Below are positions 1 through 13,200 of a DNA stretch of 64,000 nt, piece after piece; the first letter of the stretch is position 1, and every line of letters begins with the position of its first letter. Where the stretch lies: the NCBI GenBank assembly GCA_015499995.1, contig JADNRV010000047.1, positions 124,001-188,000 on the forward strand. The letters are read 5' to 3'. Source of the DNA: Flammula alnicola (lineage: Eukaryota > Basidiomycota > Agaricomycetes > Agaricales > Strophariaceae). Below the pieces are notes generated by a model. That model was not told the DNA's origin. It made no database searches and saw only the letters and a program-made list of their open reading frames with translations. Position numbers and translations under genes: made by a program.

Positions 1-3000
1 ACGAGTCATGATCGGTGCCGGTGAGAATCCAAAATGAGACCAAAGCTAACGAGTACTCACCACTTCGCCAGCACTGGGAACGCCCAACTTGTTATTGACA
101 GTCAAGACCTCTGCAGTGGGTTCATTAAAGAACAATGCCCGCTGCGTCCACACGACTGGTTCCAGATTTTGTCGGACAAATTTGGATGGCGGCAATACAA
201 TGGATAGTGCGCCTTCTGAGCAGTAGCGTTCTGGAGAAACGTAGGAAGCACCATGCCGACGAATACCCTTCCGCCGGACGAAACTGATGTTATCCAACAC
301 CCGCCACAGCGCCTCATTTAACATGATCAAGGCAGGAAGCGATCCTTGGTATGTGTCGAATGCCATGTCGGACATTTCCAGAAGTGACTGACGATCTACT
401 CGCGTTCCAGCTTGAGTATGAGGGTTTAGAGCTACCTCCACTGCTTTAGCACAGCTCACGAACGTATCAAACGTGATTGTGTGCACTAAACCCACGTCCC
501 GGATAGATGTCAACAGATCTCGGAATTGGGAGTGAATGAAGGAAGACCGCTCTGTGAACTTTAATGTCTGGGAAAATAAGCGCATCGTGTGGTCATAGAG
601 CTGAGATACAGGGCGCAATTCCCCCATTTCGTCTGGAACACGAATACCCACGGTCCGTATTTCGGCAACGGGGAACCTTAGCATCGATTTGACAAATTTC
701 TTGTACGTTCCGATATCGGGTCCACTGACCGTGCGGGGAAGTTGCACAACATCCATAATTCGCTGTGATGTCATATATGCGAAGGTCTTATTTCGGCAGT
801 AGCGCATGAACTCGGGTAAGCTGTGTGAGAGTGCAGCGATCGCTATGTTTGGGGCTTGGTACGGCAGCAAATCAGTCTCCGAAAAATGGGATGGAAGGAC
901 TTGCAAGTCAGATGCGGGTTGGAGCCGTTTACAGCGATTGACGAAGGCTTCCCATATCGGTAGTTGGAGAAGTGTGTGTTTAGTGAGTCCTGATGGCAGC
1001 CCGTCACGCCGCCAACGATCCTGACTGTCCCGAATTTTCATTCTAATCCAGCTGGAAAGGTTGTTCTGTTCTGTTTCGGCCAGTCCATGGATCCGGTGTA
1101 TACCTTTTGTAGCGATACACTGCAGTACGTTGTCGATTAAGTGGGGAAAGCGTTTTGAGAAAATTCTCCGAGTATACGGTTTTCACCGACGTTCAAAACT
1201 TCGATACTCATCGTCTGAAGAGTATTAACAAGCCATCCTTCCGATGCAGGAATATTCCGGCCGTAAATGACCTCATGAGACATGCACTCTCGCAGCGACA
1301 TTAGGCGCGATGTACCTTCAAGTTTGATGAGCGCGAGGCCGGCATTTTCGAGGGATGAAAGACTCGGAGGACCGGGGAGGGTTTTGTATCGTTTCCAAAA
1401 CTCCTCTACCCAGTCATGGCGTTGTTGGTCGGTGAAGCATTGTCCGAGCTCCTTTGTAATTAAAGTCACAATGGTTGCTTCCGTGAGGCCGGCAACATTT
1501 GCACTTGTGTCAGACTGCAGGTGCTGTATAACCTTTTCCGTGTACCCCTCTTGCAAGAAATGCGCCGACGGAAATAATTTCGAATGAGATCTCTCTTTGG
1601 AGTAGTAGACTGGCGCGTCGTTCAGCCCTGGTATTGTAACAAGCTCTCCCGATGCAAGAAGCAAGACTGGAAGGCTGACCAGAGGAGATTCGTCGCATAT
1701 ATAGTCCAATAGAGACGCTATATCTTCTATGGAGATCTGTTTTGTGGAGTACAAGGTCTGCATCATGGCAATCGAGCATGGCTTATCAGGGTGTGCTTTA
1801 CGAAAGACGCGTCAACCGTCTTGGCCGACGGAACCTCGATAACGCTCGATGTGAGCTCATGTTGGCGAAAACTGGGGCCTTAACTGCTCGGAGGAAATGT
1901 GTTACACGCAGGGGTTCGTTCCTTGAAAACACCGATTCCATAAATGACGACCATCGTTGATCAGCGGTTCGGAATATTTTGTGATCGGCATTGGGAAGCA
2001 CTTCAAAAAATCCTCGTTTTGCCAGAGAATGTATGGCATCACCGTCTTCACACAGCCACCAACGCTTATGTGTTATTCTGAGAGGCTGACCTGTTTCCTC
2101 GTCGCTGGTATGGACGAGATGCTCGAGCGTTGCCAACCACAATGAGGGAACGGCGCCTTGAATAATCCACGTATTGAATGCAGTTTTGGAGTCCGACTGT
2201 TGCCGGTGGTCTGCCGGATAAAGGACAACGTCTTGGCGATTTGACGATATCGCAAAACGCGCATTAACGTGGAAGGGAAGCGATGTTGGTTTCGGTAGAC
2301 GTAGCATTGAAAAAAGAAATGATTCGCGTCTCTCCTCAATTTCGTCGATCCTGATGGCCAACTGCACGGCCATCTTTCCGTGCAATTTGAGGGGTTGAGC
2401 TGTATTACGATGCTCTGGAGGAATTTCCGTGCTTTCTGATGTTGTAATCAGCCATCGTTCCCGGACGTCATGGTCAGATTCAGACGTTGTGGCTTGATGT
2501 GTAATGGTGACGTGGTGCGGATGAAAATGTCCCGAAGTGAACTGGTCAGAGACCTATTCGCTGACATATACCAAAAGAATTTATCTTTCACTCGATCCTC
2601 CCAGAGTAACGTTCTGCGCTCCATGGCTGATATTCTTTCCAAACGCGTGAAGAGAAAGGCATTGCGGGCCAAATCGCGATATGTAGTCTTGATAAAAGAG
2701 GTGATGGTGTCATAATTGCAGATAGTTTCGCTTATCGTCGACTTGAGTGGCAAGCAGAACAGTGTCTGGTCGCAGTAAGTCAGAGAGGTAAAACGGATAA
2801 AGCTTTATTCATCTTACCCCTTCATATTTCGACGACTTGGCTGAGAAGTTAAAGACGGACTCAAATGGCTTCAGTTGGTCTGGGTGATGTCTGGTTTAAT
2901 AAAAGAAGATGTTAGCGTGATCGCAAATGCAGAGGTATTATCAAAGGCTACCTACTTTGTAATTTCAGAAATCCTTTGTTTCAAAGCAGTACGCTTTTGA

Positions 3001-6000
3001 CCACGCCGAGGAGGAAGAAATTTCCCGGAAGGGTCCAGAATCATCATGAATTCGCCGGAGATGACTGTTACAACCTAGGACGTAAACACATAAGGTAAGT
3101 GAAAGGTACTGATGAGTGTTTGGGGACGCATACATCGGTAAAATAATAGAGACTCAGGGCGCCTAGTCCGTGCCGTCCGTGCGTGTTTTGCTGGTCGGTT
3201 TTCCCGCCTCTACCGACTTGTCGAAGTCCAGAAAAATCTGCTTCGCTTAACATGGAATTGTTGTATAATATTAACGAAGGAAATCCATGCAGGATTTGAA
3301 TTCCTGGGAGATGACGCGGTCTCGAGCCTGAGAAACGTTGCTGTTGAGTAAGATAGAGAACTCGGTGGCTTTGGCGTCATCAGCGTTTGCGAGGAATTCA
3401 TTAATGGCCAAGGCAGGATTATAGTCGCGCAGGAAGACACGAATGCGGCCTACCAAGTCCTCTGACATCTGTTCTTCGTCGTCTTCATCATCATCGTCTT
3501 GGAGGACAAGTGAACTGAGGAATTCAATTCCGAGCTTTTCAGCCAGCGCCCTTGAACGATCTTGTGCGCAGGAGCACGACCGCCAGATATCGTCGTCGAC
3601 AGATAAACATGAGAAACGTCACGGTAGTAAATCTTGTCAAGAGGACAGGTCTTAAACTCGTCGCCAGGCTCATCAGTCGGAACCAAGATAGATGCTCTCT
3701 CGAATTTGGATGGTAATGAGCGATCTCTTGGAGTAGAGATACAGTGGCCTCAGGCCCGGGGTTACTGGGCCGGTTCAGCTCCTGGACGAGGGTTTCAAGT
3801 GTTGGCCTGCAGCGCACCCATTTATAATTAGAATTTTCAGGTAAAGATAGCTCTAGTACATACCTTGTAGTGCATCCCATTTTACAAAGAAAAGAGGTAG
3901 ACTTCGAATGGTTGACTGGACGAAAGGGCGCAGCAAGGCGACTCTCAGAGAGTAAGGCATATTTGGTCCTAACAGTCTCCCTCTGAGTGCGCGACACTGG
4001 AATCCAGGATTTATCCCCAATCACGCTACGCATCTCTTGCAGTGTGGCCGCAGAAAAGTTGGTATGAGCGTCGTCGAAGTAATTGATCAACTCTTCCATT
4101 CTAGCATTCCTCTTAATACTCATCGGGAGGTCGATGGTGAGGCGGAGTTGGTGGATCAAAATATGCGACGGGACTAGGTCAGACCACCCTAATGCTCGAC
4201 GAAATCCAGAGAAACGATAGCTGTACCCTCCAGGAGAGTGAGTGCCAAATCGTAGTAATATGGATGCGCATTCGGTTCCACGTTCCTATCACGACAAAGG
4301 TCTGGGGAAGTGAGTGAAGATGAGCCACAAGGAAGCCATTTGTGAGCGCGACTATTCATGATAAGGGAGTGATAGGTGGAATCCCAGTTTCTGTCAAGGG
4401 ATATTACAAATTCCTTCGCTTTCTGGACCAAATGTGGATCATTCAATGCGCGGCAGAATGCAGATAGGCCAGACGCTCTGCAACAACAAATTCATCGAGG
4501 GAAAAGCGTACAAAACCGAGGTTCTGCATTATTGTCAAATAATCACTGTTGCTGAATCGACCGACAGGTATTTTGCCGACCTCGCCAGTATACAGGCTGA
4601 TTAGGCTGGACCTAGGATGTATGAGATTATTGGGAGAAACGCGAGTCGAGATTCCATTTACGGTGACAAAGGCAGGCCTTCCAACTTCGAGCGCAGATGA
4701 TGCGGTAGCTTGCGCCAATTGTCCAGGAATTTCTCCACCCAGACGTCCTGGCGTTCATTGGATTGTATGCCCCAATTGTCTATAGCAAGCTGAAGTAAAT
4801 CAAAGTGGTCGTGAACTTTGACAGCGAAATCGACCAGGCCTATCAGGGCCTTCGTAACGGAATCTTTCCAGTCAACGTAAATGACGTTTTGCATGTCTGG
4901 GAGAAAAGGTAAAGGATGATCGTCGTCCGTATTCGTGAAAACCCGGTTTCCAGTGGCAGCGCTCAAACCACGAGACCCCTCGACTTTGCGTACCATGAAA
5001 ATGCGAAGAGACAAAAGTTTCTTTATCTCGTCTGGAAGGAGCTCGACGCGAGAATCTTGAGGCAATCCTGACAGGAGAGAGTCACGAATGGAGGCCAATG
5101 CTCCTTGCGAGAGTTGTGGCTGGCGAGCGGAATCACAACTTCGCATCAGAAACACTATGTATCCAGATGTGCGAGGGATATGTGCGAGGGATTGTTGTAT
5201 CAAACACGAAATAAGGCCGGCATCACTAACGATCTCAGGGTGAACAGGATAGACGCCGAGGAGACCCCAAGCATCGATTGAGGCCTGATTAACGTTTCGA
5301 AAGTGGATGATTTGAGCGGAGAGCTTCCTGAGGCTGCCGATTGATGTCGGGAGTAAATGGAGGTGCGTAATTGTGCCGATCTTGTCAAAAAACGATTTCC
5401 TCTCGACCATCGGGTAGCCATGACCAGAATTGAATGAGCCAGGTTACATGGGCCAACTTCCCTGCGCTATTTCGTGCACAGATGAATCGAAATGACTAAA
5501 TCTTGAAACCAGACGTGAAATGACGTCGTTGACACTAAGTGGTTTGACGTTCAAGGTCTTGGAAGCCTCTGGACGGACAAGAAGAGACCTCAACTTATCC
5601 GACATAGAACCCCATGCCAGCATCTTGGGTCATCCGAGAATATGACGATTCAGCTTCTGAGTGGGTACGATATATTTGGCGTACTGGATGCAGGCTCAAA
5701 TGCCACCGATACGCCAGCTGCAGTGCGAACCCACGGCAGGCCGATCACGTAAGACAGATTCGGAGTAGGTTGAGAGAACACCAAATATTCAATGATTGCC
5801 GTCGAACCTGGGCATTACAGGCAAGCGAGAAGCCGGTAGCCTGCGCTTCAAGCAGTGCCTTATGTAGGGATCCGGCGGAAAGGAGAGGCGCAGAAAGGGA
5901 TGACGCAATGGGTTCAATGATAGCGAAGATGTGAGGAGGGGCTGCACAATATTCAACCCAAAGGGCGCAGTAAGTTCAAGATATAGCGGGATGAGGAGAG

Positions 6001-7607
6001 GCCAAAAGAACTCGAGCGTCGGCCAGGGAAACCAGGTGCGAGGTCCCGTCATGCGCTATGGTGGGGAAAATAGGAAGATTGCGACGCACGGCCTCCATGG
6101 TAAAGTTCTGAGCTATGTCCGCCCAATAACATTCTTTGTCGTGCTCCTCAGGTGGCCATGTCGACCAACCTTTGGAAAGAAGTAGATCCTGGGGCAATTC
6201 GGAAAGAATATTCGCCCATGCTACAGGGACCCACTGCTGGAAAATAGTGCGATTCCATTCGACAAGTAGACTGTGAAACGATAACATCGTGGTGTAAGTA
6301 GCCTTATCACATGCCTGTAATCGAATTACGTACCTCTCGCGCGATTCCCGAAGGCCGACCTCTTGAGATTCTTCAAGCTCTGTCGGTCCGGTGTCAGCGC
6401 AAAAACGGCATTGATATGCAACGCGAACCCAGGGATTCTGATGGGTAAGGGCAACAGGGTGAAGAGGCGCCCTTGGATCGTCGATCCTTCCAGGGGTAAT
6501 GCCACATCCACCGTTGGCGTAAGTTTCTCCATCGTCAAGCGCTCCCAACGTCGTATCCTAGATTGTGTGATATCATATGCCCGGCGTCCTTCTTGTCGAT
6601 TGCGAGGTGATGAAAGGACCACCTTTGGACAATCTTTGAACCGTCATGACGTGTAAGGGTCACTGTGCGAGAGACCGTTCCAAGACGCTGACTTGGGTCC
6701 AACGGCTCAATCTCGACTTTGCCCAGTATACTTTGGTGACCAGATGCATCGATATGTCGCACTTCAATGCTGGTGATATGCTTCAGGAAGATGATGACCT
6801 GTTCCAACTCGCTCATGGCGAAACTCTTGAGGAGGTCTCCGATCTCCTTGACCAAAGTCGGCGTATCTTTGATTTCGCTGCGACGCGCCTGATTTGCGGT
6901 GCGGAGGGGCAATCGAAAGATCGTGCCGTTGAACTCGCTGAAGACATCATCGACGACGCAAGCGAAAGGCGTAAGTTGATCTTGAAACTTAGGCCCTTCG
7001 TCAATGACATCGATGGAAACTCCACCTGGGTGCTCTTCGAATTCTTGATGAGGGTCCAAGATCATTAACGTCCGACCCGAGAGAATATGTGGATTCTCCG
7101 TAAGCTGAGCAGCAAAACGTTAAGCCTCATATCGGATAGGAATGCGGGACATACATGGTATGATGCTCGAAAGCCTAATCCGTTCTTGCCAGTTTGACTG
7201 CAATATACGTCAGACAAAACCTAGAATGGCATGTTGATGCTGAGAGACGCACCCTTCATCTGATTTCTTGCTGGATGAGTGTATCTTCCGAAGAGCCTTC
7301 CAATCAACATCCCGCAGGATGCCATCGTTGACTGCGATCAAGGCAGGTCCTTGAGTGTCTCTGAGGACAGGGTCCACGACAGACTCGGCGGGAAACGACC
7401 GCTCATCGAGTATGAAGATCTGAGAGATCGGTCAATGGTCATGCTGCGAACATGACGAACACGGGACTGTCATACCTGAGAGGACGCCTTTGCGTCATCA
7501 CTATTCTGTATATATTCGCGAAAGATGGCTGAATTGCCAGGATAACCATTGAGGATGCCCTTGATGAGGGCAGTAATTTCTGCATATTCTTGTGCGCTCT
7601 GAGGCAT
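1..7607 (-). pseudogene. Sacsin-like Hsp90-type ATPase gene, left copy (A), frameshifted and cut by window edge
   Basis: This gene starts at 7607 (MPQSAQEYAE) and runs leftward past base 1. Exon 1 is 7607-7476 and encodes ILNGYPGNSAIFREYIQNSD, the helix of sacsin-type GHKL ATPases carrying the Mg/ATP-binding Asn. Following exons give QGPALIAVND and TGKNGLGFRASYH, the next ATP-site motifs. The frame then breaks repeatedly. Partial frames lie at about 7065-6535, 6548-5976, 5410-4658, 4718-4443, 4446-4189, 4159-3539, 3468-3271, 2753-2448, 2385-1798, 1766-1137 and 1041-58. Alignment by eye with copy B (10,247-21,353) shows most breaks are 1-nt deletions, for example near 5400 and 6550. A second ATPase module (NEFLANADDAKATEFS) lies near 3400. 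A donor at 58 shows the gene continues outside the window. The family is known for protein quality control in animals; the fungal role is not known. I infer a pseudogene; assembly errors are the alternative. Confidence 0.85.
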
Positions 7608-8130
7608 TGTGGAGGTAATGAATAAAGGGTAAAGAAGGGGGAATAGAGAACGTGCGAACTCGAGCTTAAGTAGGATTTGATCGTGATAAGGACGGGCGCT
7701 AAAATGCGCCAGTCATCAGAAACAATTACCAGATAGGATAAATTGATCACCAAGCTCCAGATATAGAACAAGCGAATACATTTCATCGTATCATTGACGA
7801 CAACGCAGATAATAACGAAGCGAGCTACTTATTTTAACTGAAGTTTCAACCGAAGCAAACCTAACAAACTCGACTGTTAGCCTAAGATGCAGGACGTTCT
7901 CCGTTTGTCTAAACACGTCGATTCTTGGAATGCTATGTATAGAGGCAACATGTCGCAATGGCCAAGTGTGATAAGGTGAAGAAATGAAAGTGCACTGGTT
8001 TTATTCACGGTATCGCCCACAACCACGACAAGAACACACTTCTAGAACAATAGAACGCTCCATCATCACTGGGGGCGATGATCATGGGGGCAGATAGATA
8101 TTGTGTTTATAGATTGTGGCTGTTCTCTGT
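7608..8130 (-). repeat. Duplicated 5' flank of the sacsin-like copies (left)
   Basis: The sequence upstream of copy A matches that upstream of copy B (about 21,354-21,815), with indels. Shared stretches include the GATAAGGACGGGCGCTAAAATGC block and the TCCATCATCACTG block. The tandem duplication therefore includes the promoter region. No independent gene is visible here. Confidence 0.6.
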
Positions 8131-8334
8131 GGGCGAAAGCTACCAACATGCATAGTGAAACACCTCAGGAAAAGCTGGTAAGGCTAGAAGAACGTAAACG
8201 TACCTTGGAGATCCCCGCTTTCCCAACAACACAGGTGACCATGGTCGCGAGGGGAGGCGAGGCCTCGCGGTACAGGCGAAAGGCAAATTACGTCTTAGTC
8301 GAATACAACAAACACAGCCTTTGGTAACAGAATG

Positions 8335-8499
8335 CTAGTTGCTGTGCGTTTTGAAGAAATGAGGACGGTGGACAAGGTTGCGCACGGGCAAGGAGCTTGA
8401 AGCGAGAGCAACGGAAGCCGAACATTTCTTATCTCCGTTGGCATCCAGCTTGTCAATAATGGCGTCAGTTATCTCGGTAGGAAGTGTTGGGGATTGCAT
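8335..8499 (-). pseudogene. F-box gene remnant (N-terminal fragment)
   Basis: From 8499 the minus strand reads MQSPTLPTEITDAIIDKLDA followed by NGDKKCSASVALASSSLPV. This matches the F-box motif of the intact F-box gene at 51,488 (LPIDITDAIIDELDVNADKK). The frame stops after about 54 residues, and nothing like the 390-430-residue body follows. It is a truncated member of the F-box family, facing opposite to most copies. Confidence 0.6.
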
Positions 8500-8681
8500 G
8501 GTACAACCTGGGAACAAGGCAACGTTGAACAAGGGATAGGTTTGCGTGATCGGACCGACATTGGCGTAGATTAGATAAGATTACGACCGTTGCTGCATGT
8601 TCGGGTGAGACGATTGATCATTCGGGGTTGATAAGTAATACATAATAGTATTTCCAGATGAGAGGGATGGTAGTAACATAC

Positions 8682-9398
8682 GGAACGACAGCATTCACCA
8701 AGATCCGCGAAATATGAGTGAGGCGCACCATCGAGTCCAAATATTGAGTTCCTGCGTCAAGGTCGCTCGCCCCCATGGCCCGCAGTAGAGCCATCTCCGC
8801 ACCACCTAATGCCCATGGATTAATTAGACACCCACCAGCATGTCGTCGACATCGACGAAACGCCAGCATGTCGTCGACCTCGACGAAACGCCAGCATGTC
8901 GTCGACTCGACGAAACGCCAGCATAGCCTTCGACAGGCCGTATCCACCAAACGGCATCTTCGATCAAACGGCCACCTCGAATCGGTATACTACGAGCGGA
9001 AGATCCGAACTCATAGATTTGGAATGTGAAAGCCCATGTAATCTAGTGGAAGATTGAATGTCAGAACACGCAATTCAAGAGAGTGAAAAATCGGAGAGTG
9101 AAAGAAAGAGTTGGGTTTTTCAAGATGTGATCGTAAGACGAAATTTGTCGTAAGACAGGGATAACTGCGAATGGACGAATTTCGTCACATAGAACTGCGA
9201 TAAGAGCGCTTGGTCGAAGTATAGCCGTCGGAGGCAAGCCAGCGAGGGAAGATTTGAATGAAGGATAGATTTACTTACCGAACTGCAGTGGAGACCATGT
9301 TCAGAACTTTCCTCGCTGACACACCAATGAAATCAACGAGAATCCGTGCCGTCTGGCTAGGGAGAGCTCCGATCCACATGCGGCTGTACCTGCAAATG
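8682..9398 (-). other. Possible exon pair of an unidentified gene remnant
   Basis: Two minus-strand stretches look coding and have splice signals. One is 9398-9279, after GTTGCAG and ending at a GTAAGT donor; it reads WIGALPSQTARILVDFIGVS. The other is 8805-8682, after an AG and ending at GTATGT; it reads GGAEMALLRAMGASDLDAGT followed by QYLDSMVRLTHISRILVNAV. The 28-bp tandem repeat lies between them. I do not recognise the protein, and flanking exons are not evident. It may be an old gene fragment. Confidence 0.3.
8836..8934. repeat. 28-bp tandem repeat, about 3.5 units
   Basis: Units starting CAGCATGTCGTCGAC and ending CGACGAAACGC repeat at 8836, 8864 and 8892. The third unit is 1 nt shorter, and a degenerate partial unit follows at 8919. 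The repeat is not coding in any convincing frame. Confidence 0.9.
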
Positions 9399-10246
9399 CT
9401 GCAACGAGAAACATGTCAGTTTATAATTTGAGCGAAAAATGAACATATTTGGCAGTTGAAGCCAACTCTTGAAGCTTACCTTTCACGTTTTGTACGGTCT
9501 AGGCTGCGACGGAAAGTCGACGATGTGCCAGGAGCATGTTGCGTTAGCACGGCCATTGGGCGGCCATGTTATACGGGACAGTACGAGGGAGACTGGGGAG
9601 ATAGGAAGGTTCGAAAGTGCATTTCCCTTAGAGGAGAGTAGGGAGGTAGATCAAGAAGCGGAAAGGGAGGCATGGGTAGGACATGACAGTACCAGAGCTC
9701 GAGGAACCTGCCAGGGCAAGGGAATTTGGGAATTTTGCTTTTATTTACTTACACGTTCTCAACCAAATATCGGGACTCGGGAGGAGCTATCCCGAAAGCA
9801 CTGCCACAAAATTTCCCATGAAAAACGCGCCCAACTCCTTGATTCCACCGAGTCATATCCTGCCACCCTACGCGTATTGAAAAATGGGAGCAACCTTAAG
9901 AAGGTCCGAGGCCAGAAAGGACCAATGTCAGGGGCAAATGGGAAACACTGTCTGCCAAATACCATTCCAAGCAATGTGCACACGTCGCAGTAAGCTCAGG
10001 AAGAGAATGCACCTTACAATTGAATAACAATGACCGTTCGAAATAGACACCCTTTTCGGATGTGAGTCTAATGTTACTATCGAGCAACATTCAGCAGGGA
10101 CATTGGCGAACTCAGCGCAAAATTCCCCTGCAAACCATCGCAGTAAGGGCCCGGGAAGCATCTACCTACCACGATCCCCCAAACGACCAAGGACCACGGC
10201 CAAGATACGGATGCCTCCTCATCCAAAGCGCGACAAAGAAAAAATA
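9399..10246. other. Spacer between sacsin-like copies, no supported gene
   Basis: Short open frames on both strands lack start context, homology or splice structure. Fragments such as GIKELGAFFMGNFVAVLSG on the minus strand near 9820-9770 could be coding debris, but no continuous gene could be built. Confidence 0.4.
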
Positions 10247-13200
10247 TCATTCTACGATGATGCTACAAATATTATATATCCCATGGGCAATGTACCTGTT
10301 CGTAAGACTTCGGTGCAGGTATGTCTGTCGATTCCTAGCTTTGTAATGTTGCAGAATAATTCCATTGTGTCTTCTGAATTCCTCGAGGGCGTCCCTCAGT
10401 ATGGTTGCATTATATTTCTCAGCTTCGTCGAACACTGAGGTAAATGTGAGTATTAACCTGCTGAAATAATATTGACCGCAGTTGACACTCACTAGTTTGA
10501 TATTCGTGCGGTAATTTTTGGATCACGTCATATTTGTAAACGATGTTCCACTCTAGTTTGGCCTTGAGGTCTGGCATGTTCCACTCATCGGCAATGGGCA
10601 GCAGCTCTAGGAGATCACGCATGAGCCTGGCTAGGTTGTCGGACTCAGGAACCGGAGGTGTAGACAAAACGAAGTCTCCCGTATAGATAAAATCTAATGC
10701 AATACTAGTCAATTTCTCGACAAGAAGAGTTCAGTTGCATATTACCTAGCAATGTTTTCGCTCCGACCGCGGATCCATAGAAAGCTATTTCGCCATTGGG
10801 TCCACTTTTCCACCCTTTTACGCTTTCTCGAAAGTGAGGGATTATAGCGGCGACGAGAGCACGATGACCACGCAAATCTGATGCATCCACACATGCGTCG
10901 TCCGTGCCGTTGTAAGTGGGTTGCAGGATGAAATCAGTCAGCTCTCCGGATTTTCGCATCTCGTTGAAAGTGTTCCTCAACTCTCGAAGGCGAATGGAGT
11001 CTGATGACTCCGACCCCATGTTTTCTTGCATCTGCCGGGGAACCACCTTCAGGACGATGCAACCCGCTGCACGTAGAAGTTTCTCGTATTCCTGCAAGAA
11101 TCGGCGGACATATTTCAAAGTTCCGTGGTCGTAGCCCAAGTTGAGAACAAGCTCCTGGCCCGAGCACCACTGACCGTTCCAATCATCATGCACAGGATCG
11201 TCAACGTTGAGGAACAGTCTGAGATCACCAGAGAACAAAAGAATCTCCCTGGCGTCATCCGCACGATCATTGAGCCATTTATATGTCGCTTTAATGTCAG
11301 ACATCAGGGTTAAATTCCTGGGATGGTCGCGTCCAATCTCGGTAGTTAAAATTTTGAGATGCTCGACCTGATGGATTTTCAGTAACTTTAAGAATATGAA
11401 TGTCAGGCGTGAAAAGTTACTTACAACTTCGGCGATCTTGGGAACGCCTAGGTTTGCGTTAAGCGTTAAGACATCCTGAGTGGGTCCTTCGAAGAATAAT
11501 GATCTCTGGGTCCATGCGATTGGTTCCAAAGCTGGGCGATAAATTGTGACGGTGGTAACAGGACAGCTAAACTTCGCGTGCAGTAGCGTTCGACCGGGTA
11601 AGAGGCGCCTTGCCTGCGGATATTCATTGGGCGTACGAATGATATGCTGTCCAAGGCCTCCCATGACATTGCGTCTGTCATTATCATGCGAGGCAATATC
11701 CTTTGATAGACGTTGAAGGCGACTTGTGATATTTCCAGAAGGGATAGAAGATCCGGTTCGCCGGTATGAGTGTGGCCTTCTAGTATCCGTTCCAACACTC
11801 CAACGCAAAATGAGAATGTTTTGAGGGTAGTTTCGTGGATTAATCCTCTGTCGCGCAACGATTGGGTCAGGTCACGGAAGTCAGCGTGCACGAATGAGGA
11901 CTGTTCCGTATATTGCAGTGTCTTTGAAAATAGCGGTACAGAATAATCGTATAGTTCGTGGACATGTCGTAGGTTTCCGTCCTCATCCGGAATACTGAAG
12001 CTTGCGCGTGGAGTTTCGATGGCGGGAAAGTTAAGCATGGATCTCGTGAAGTTCTTGAAGGTGCGAATGTCACTATGTCGGTCAATTTTGGTAGGCAGCT
12101 GTACGATGGCCATGATGTTTTGGAATGTCATGTCCTGACGGATTCCAGACATACTTTTACAAAAGCCCATGAAATCGACTAGCATTCTTGAACCAGAAGC
12201 AACAGCGATTCCCGGTTTTAGATATGTAAGCAAGTTAGTGACAGCGAAGTGGGAAGGAAGTACCCATAGGGTTGAGGCCGATCGAAGCTCTTGAGCATTG
12301 CGCGTATGAGTTTCCCAGATAGGTAGCTGTAAAAGAAAGGCCGTATTGATCACGTCTCTCAGGCCATGCAGAGAACGCGAGATCGCGGTTCTAAACCACT
12401 GTGATAACTCCTCGCGCTCGTTTTCAGTCAGTCCATTGAAATCAGATATGCCTTTTGATTCCATACAATGAAGGACATTTTTGAGAAGATCGGGAAAGCG
12501 CTTGGATAAGAATTCTTCGATTATGGGATTGTCGCCGCGTTTTAGAACCTCGATATTCAATTTCTGGAACAGAGGGGAGAGGAATGCCTCGGAGCGTGAG
12601 AGATTACCACCATAAACGACTTGGTGAGGTACACATTCATGCAGGGCCATGTAGCGGGACATTCCTCTGATAATCTCGAACCCTGCTCTCTCCAGTGACG
12701 GGATGCTTGGGGGACCAGGCAGAGTTGTATAGACCTCCCAGAACATCATCACCCAACGACGCCTCTCTGGATCGCCCAATGCCTGACCCAACTTGCTCGA
12801 TACCAAAGTCATGACCCGACCCTCTGTCAAGGTCAAGACATTGATATTGATATCATTCTGAAGTCGCGCCAGAACTTTCTCGCTGTATCCGAGTTTCAGG
12901 AAATTTGCATTGGGAAACAGTCTCGCATGTGACATGTCTCGTGTATAGTAGACAGGGGTGTCGTTTAGTCCGGGTATAGAGATGAGCGTTCCCGAAGCAA
13001 GGAACAAGAGTGGAAGTCCAACCAGCGATGCTTCGTCACAAATATAGTCCAGGATATTGAATATAGTCTCCGCCCAATCAGTCGTCTTGGAGTACCGTGG
13101 CAGCCGTCCTCGGACCTGCTCCAGTGACACACATGTCTGATGGGTCAGTCTGTCCTTCACGAAGCGGGCATCAGCTGTTTTAGCTGACGGTAATTCAGCA

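Noticed and set aside
8836..8934. Possible CRISPR-like array
   Set aside because: The units are directly adjacent with no spacers, and the DNA is eukaryotic; it is a plain tandem repeat.
9469..9993. 174-codon plus-strand frame between the sacsin-like copies
   Set aside because: Composition is not protein-like, and the minus strand shows better local coding hints.
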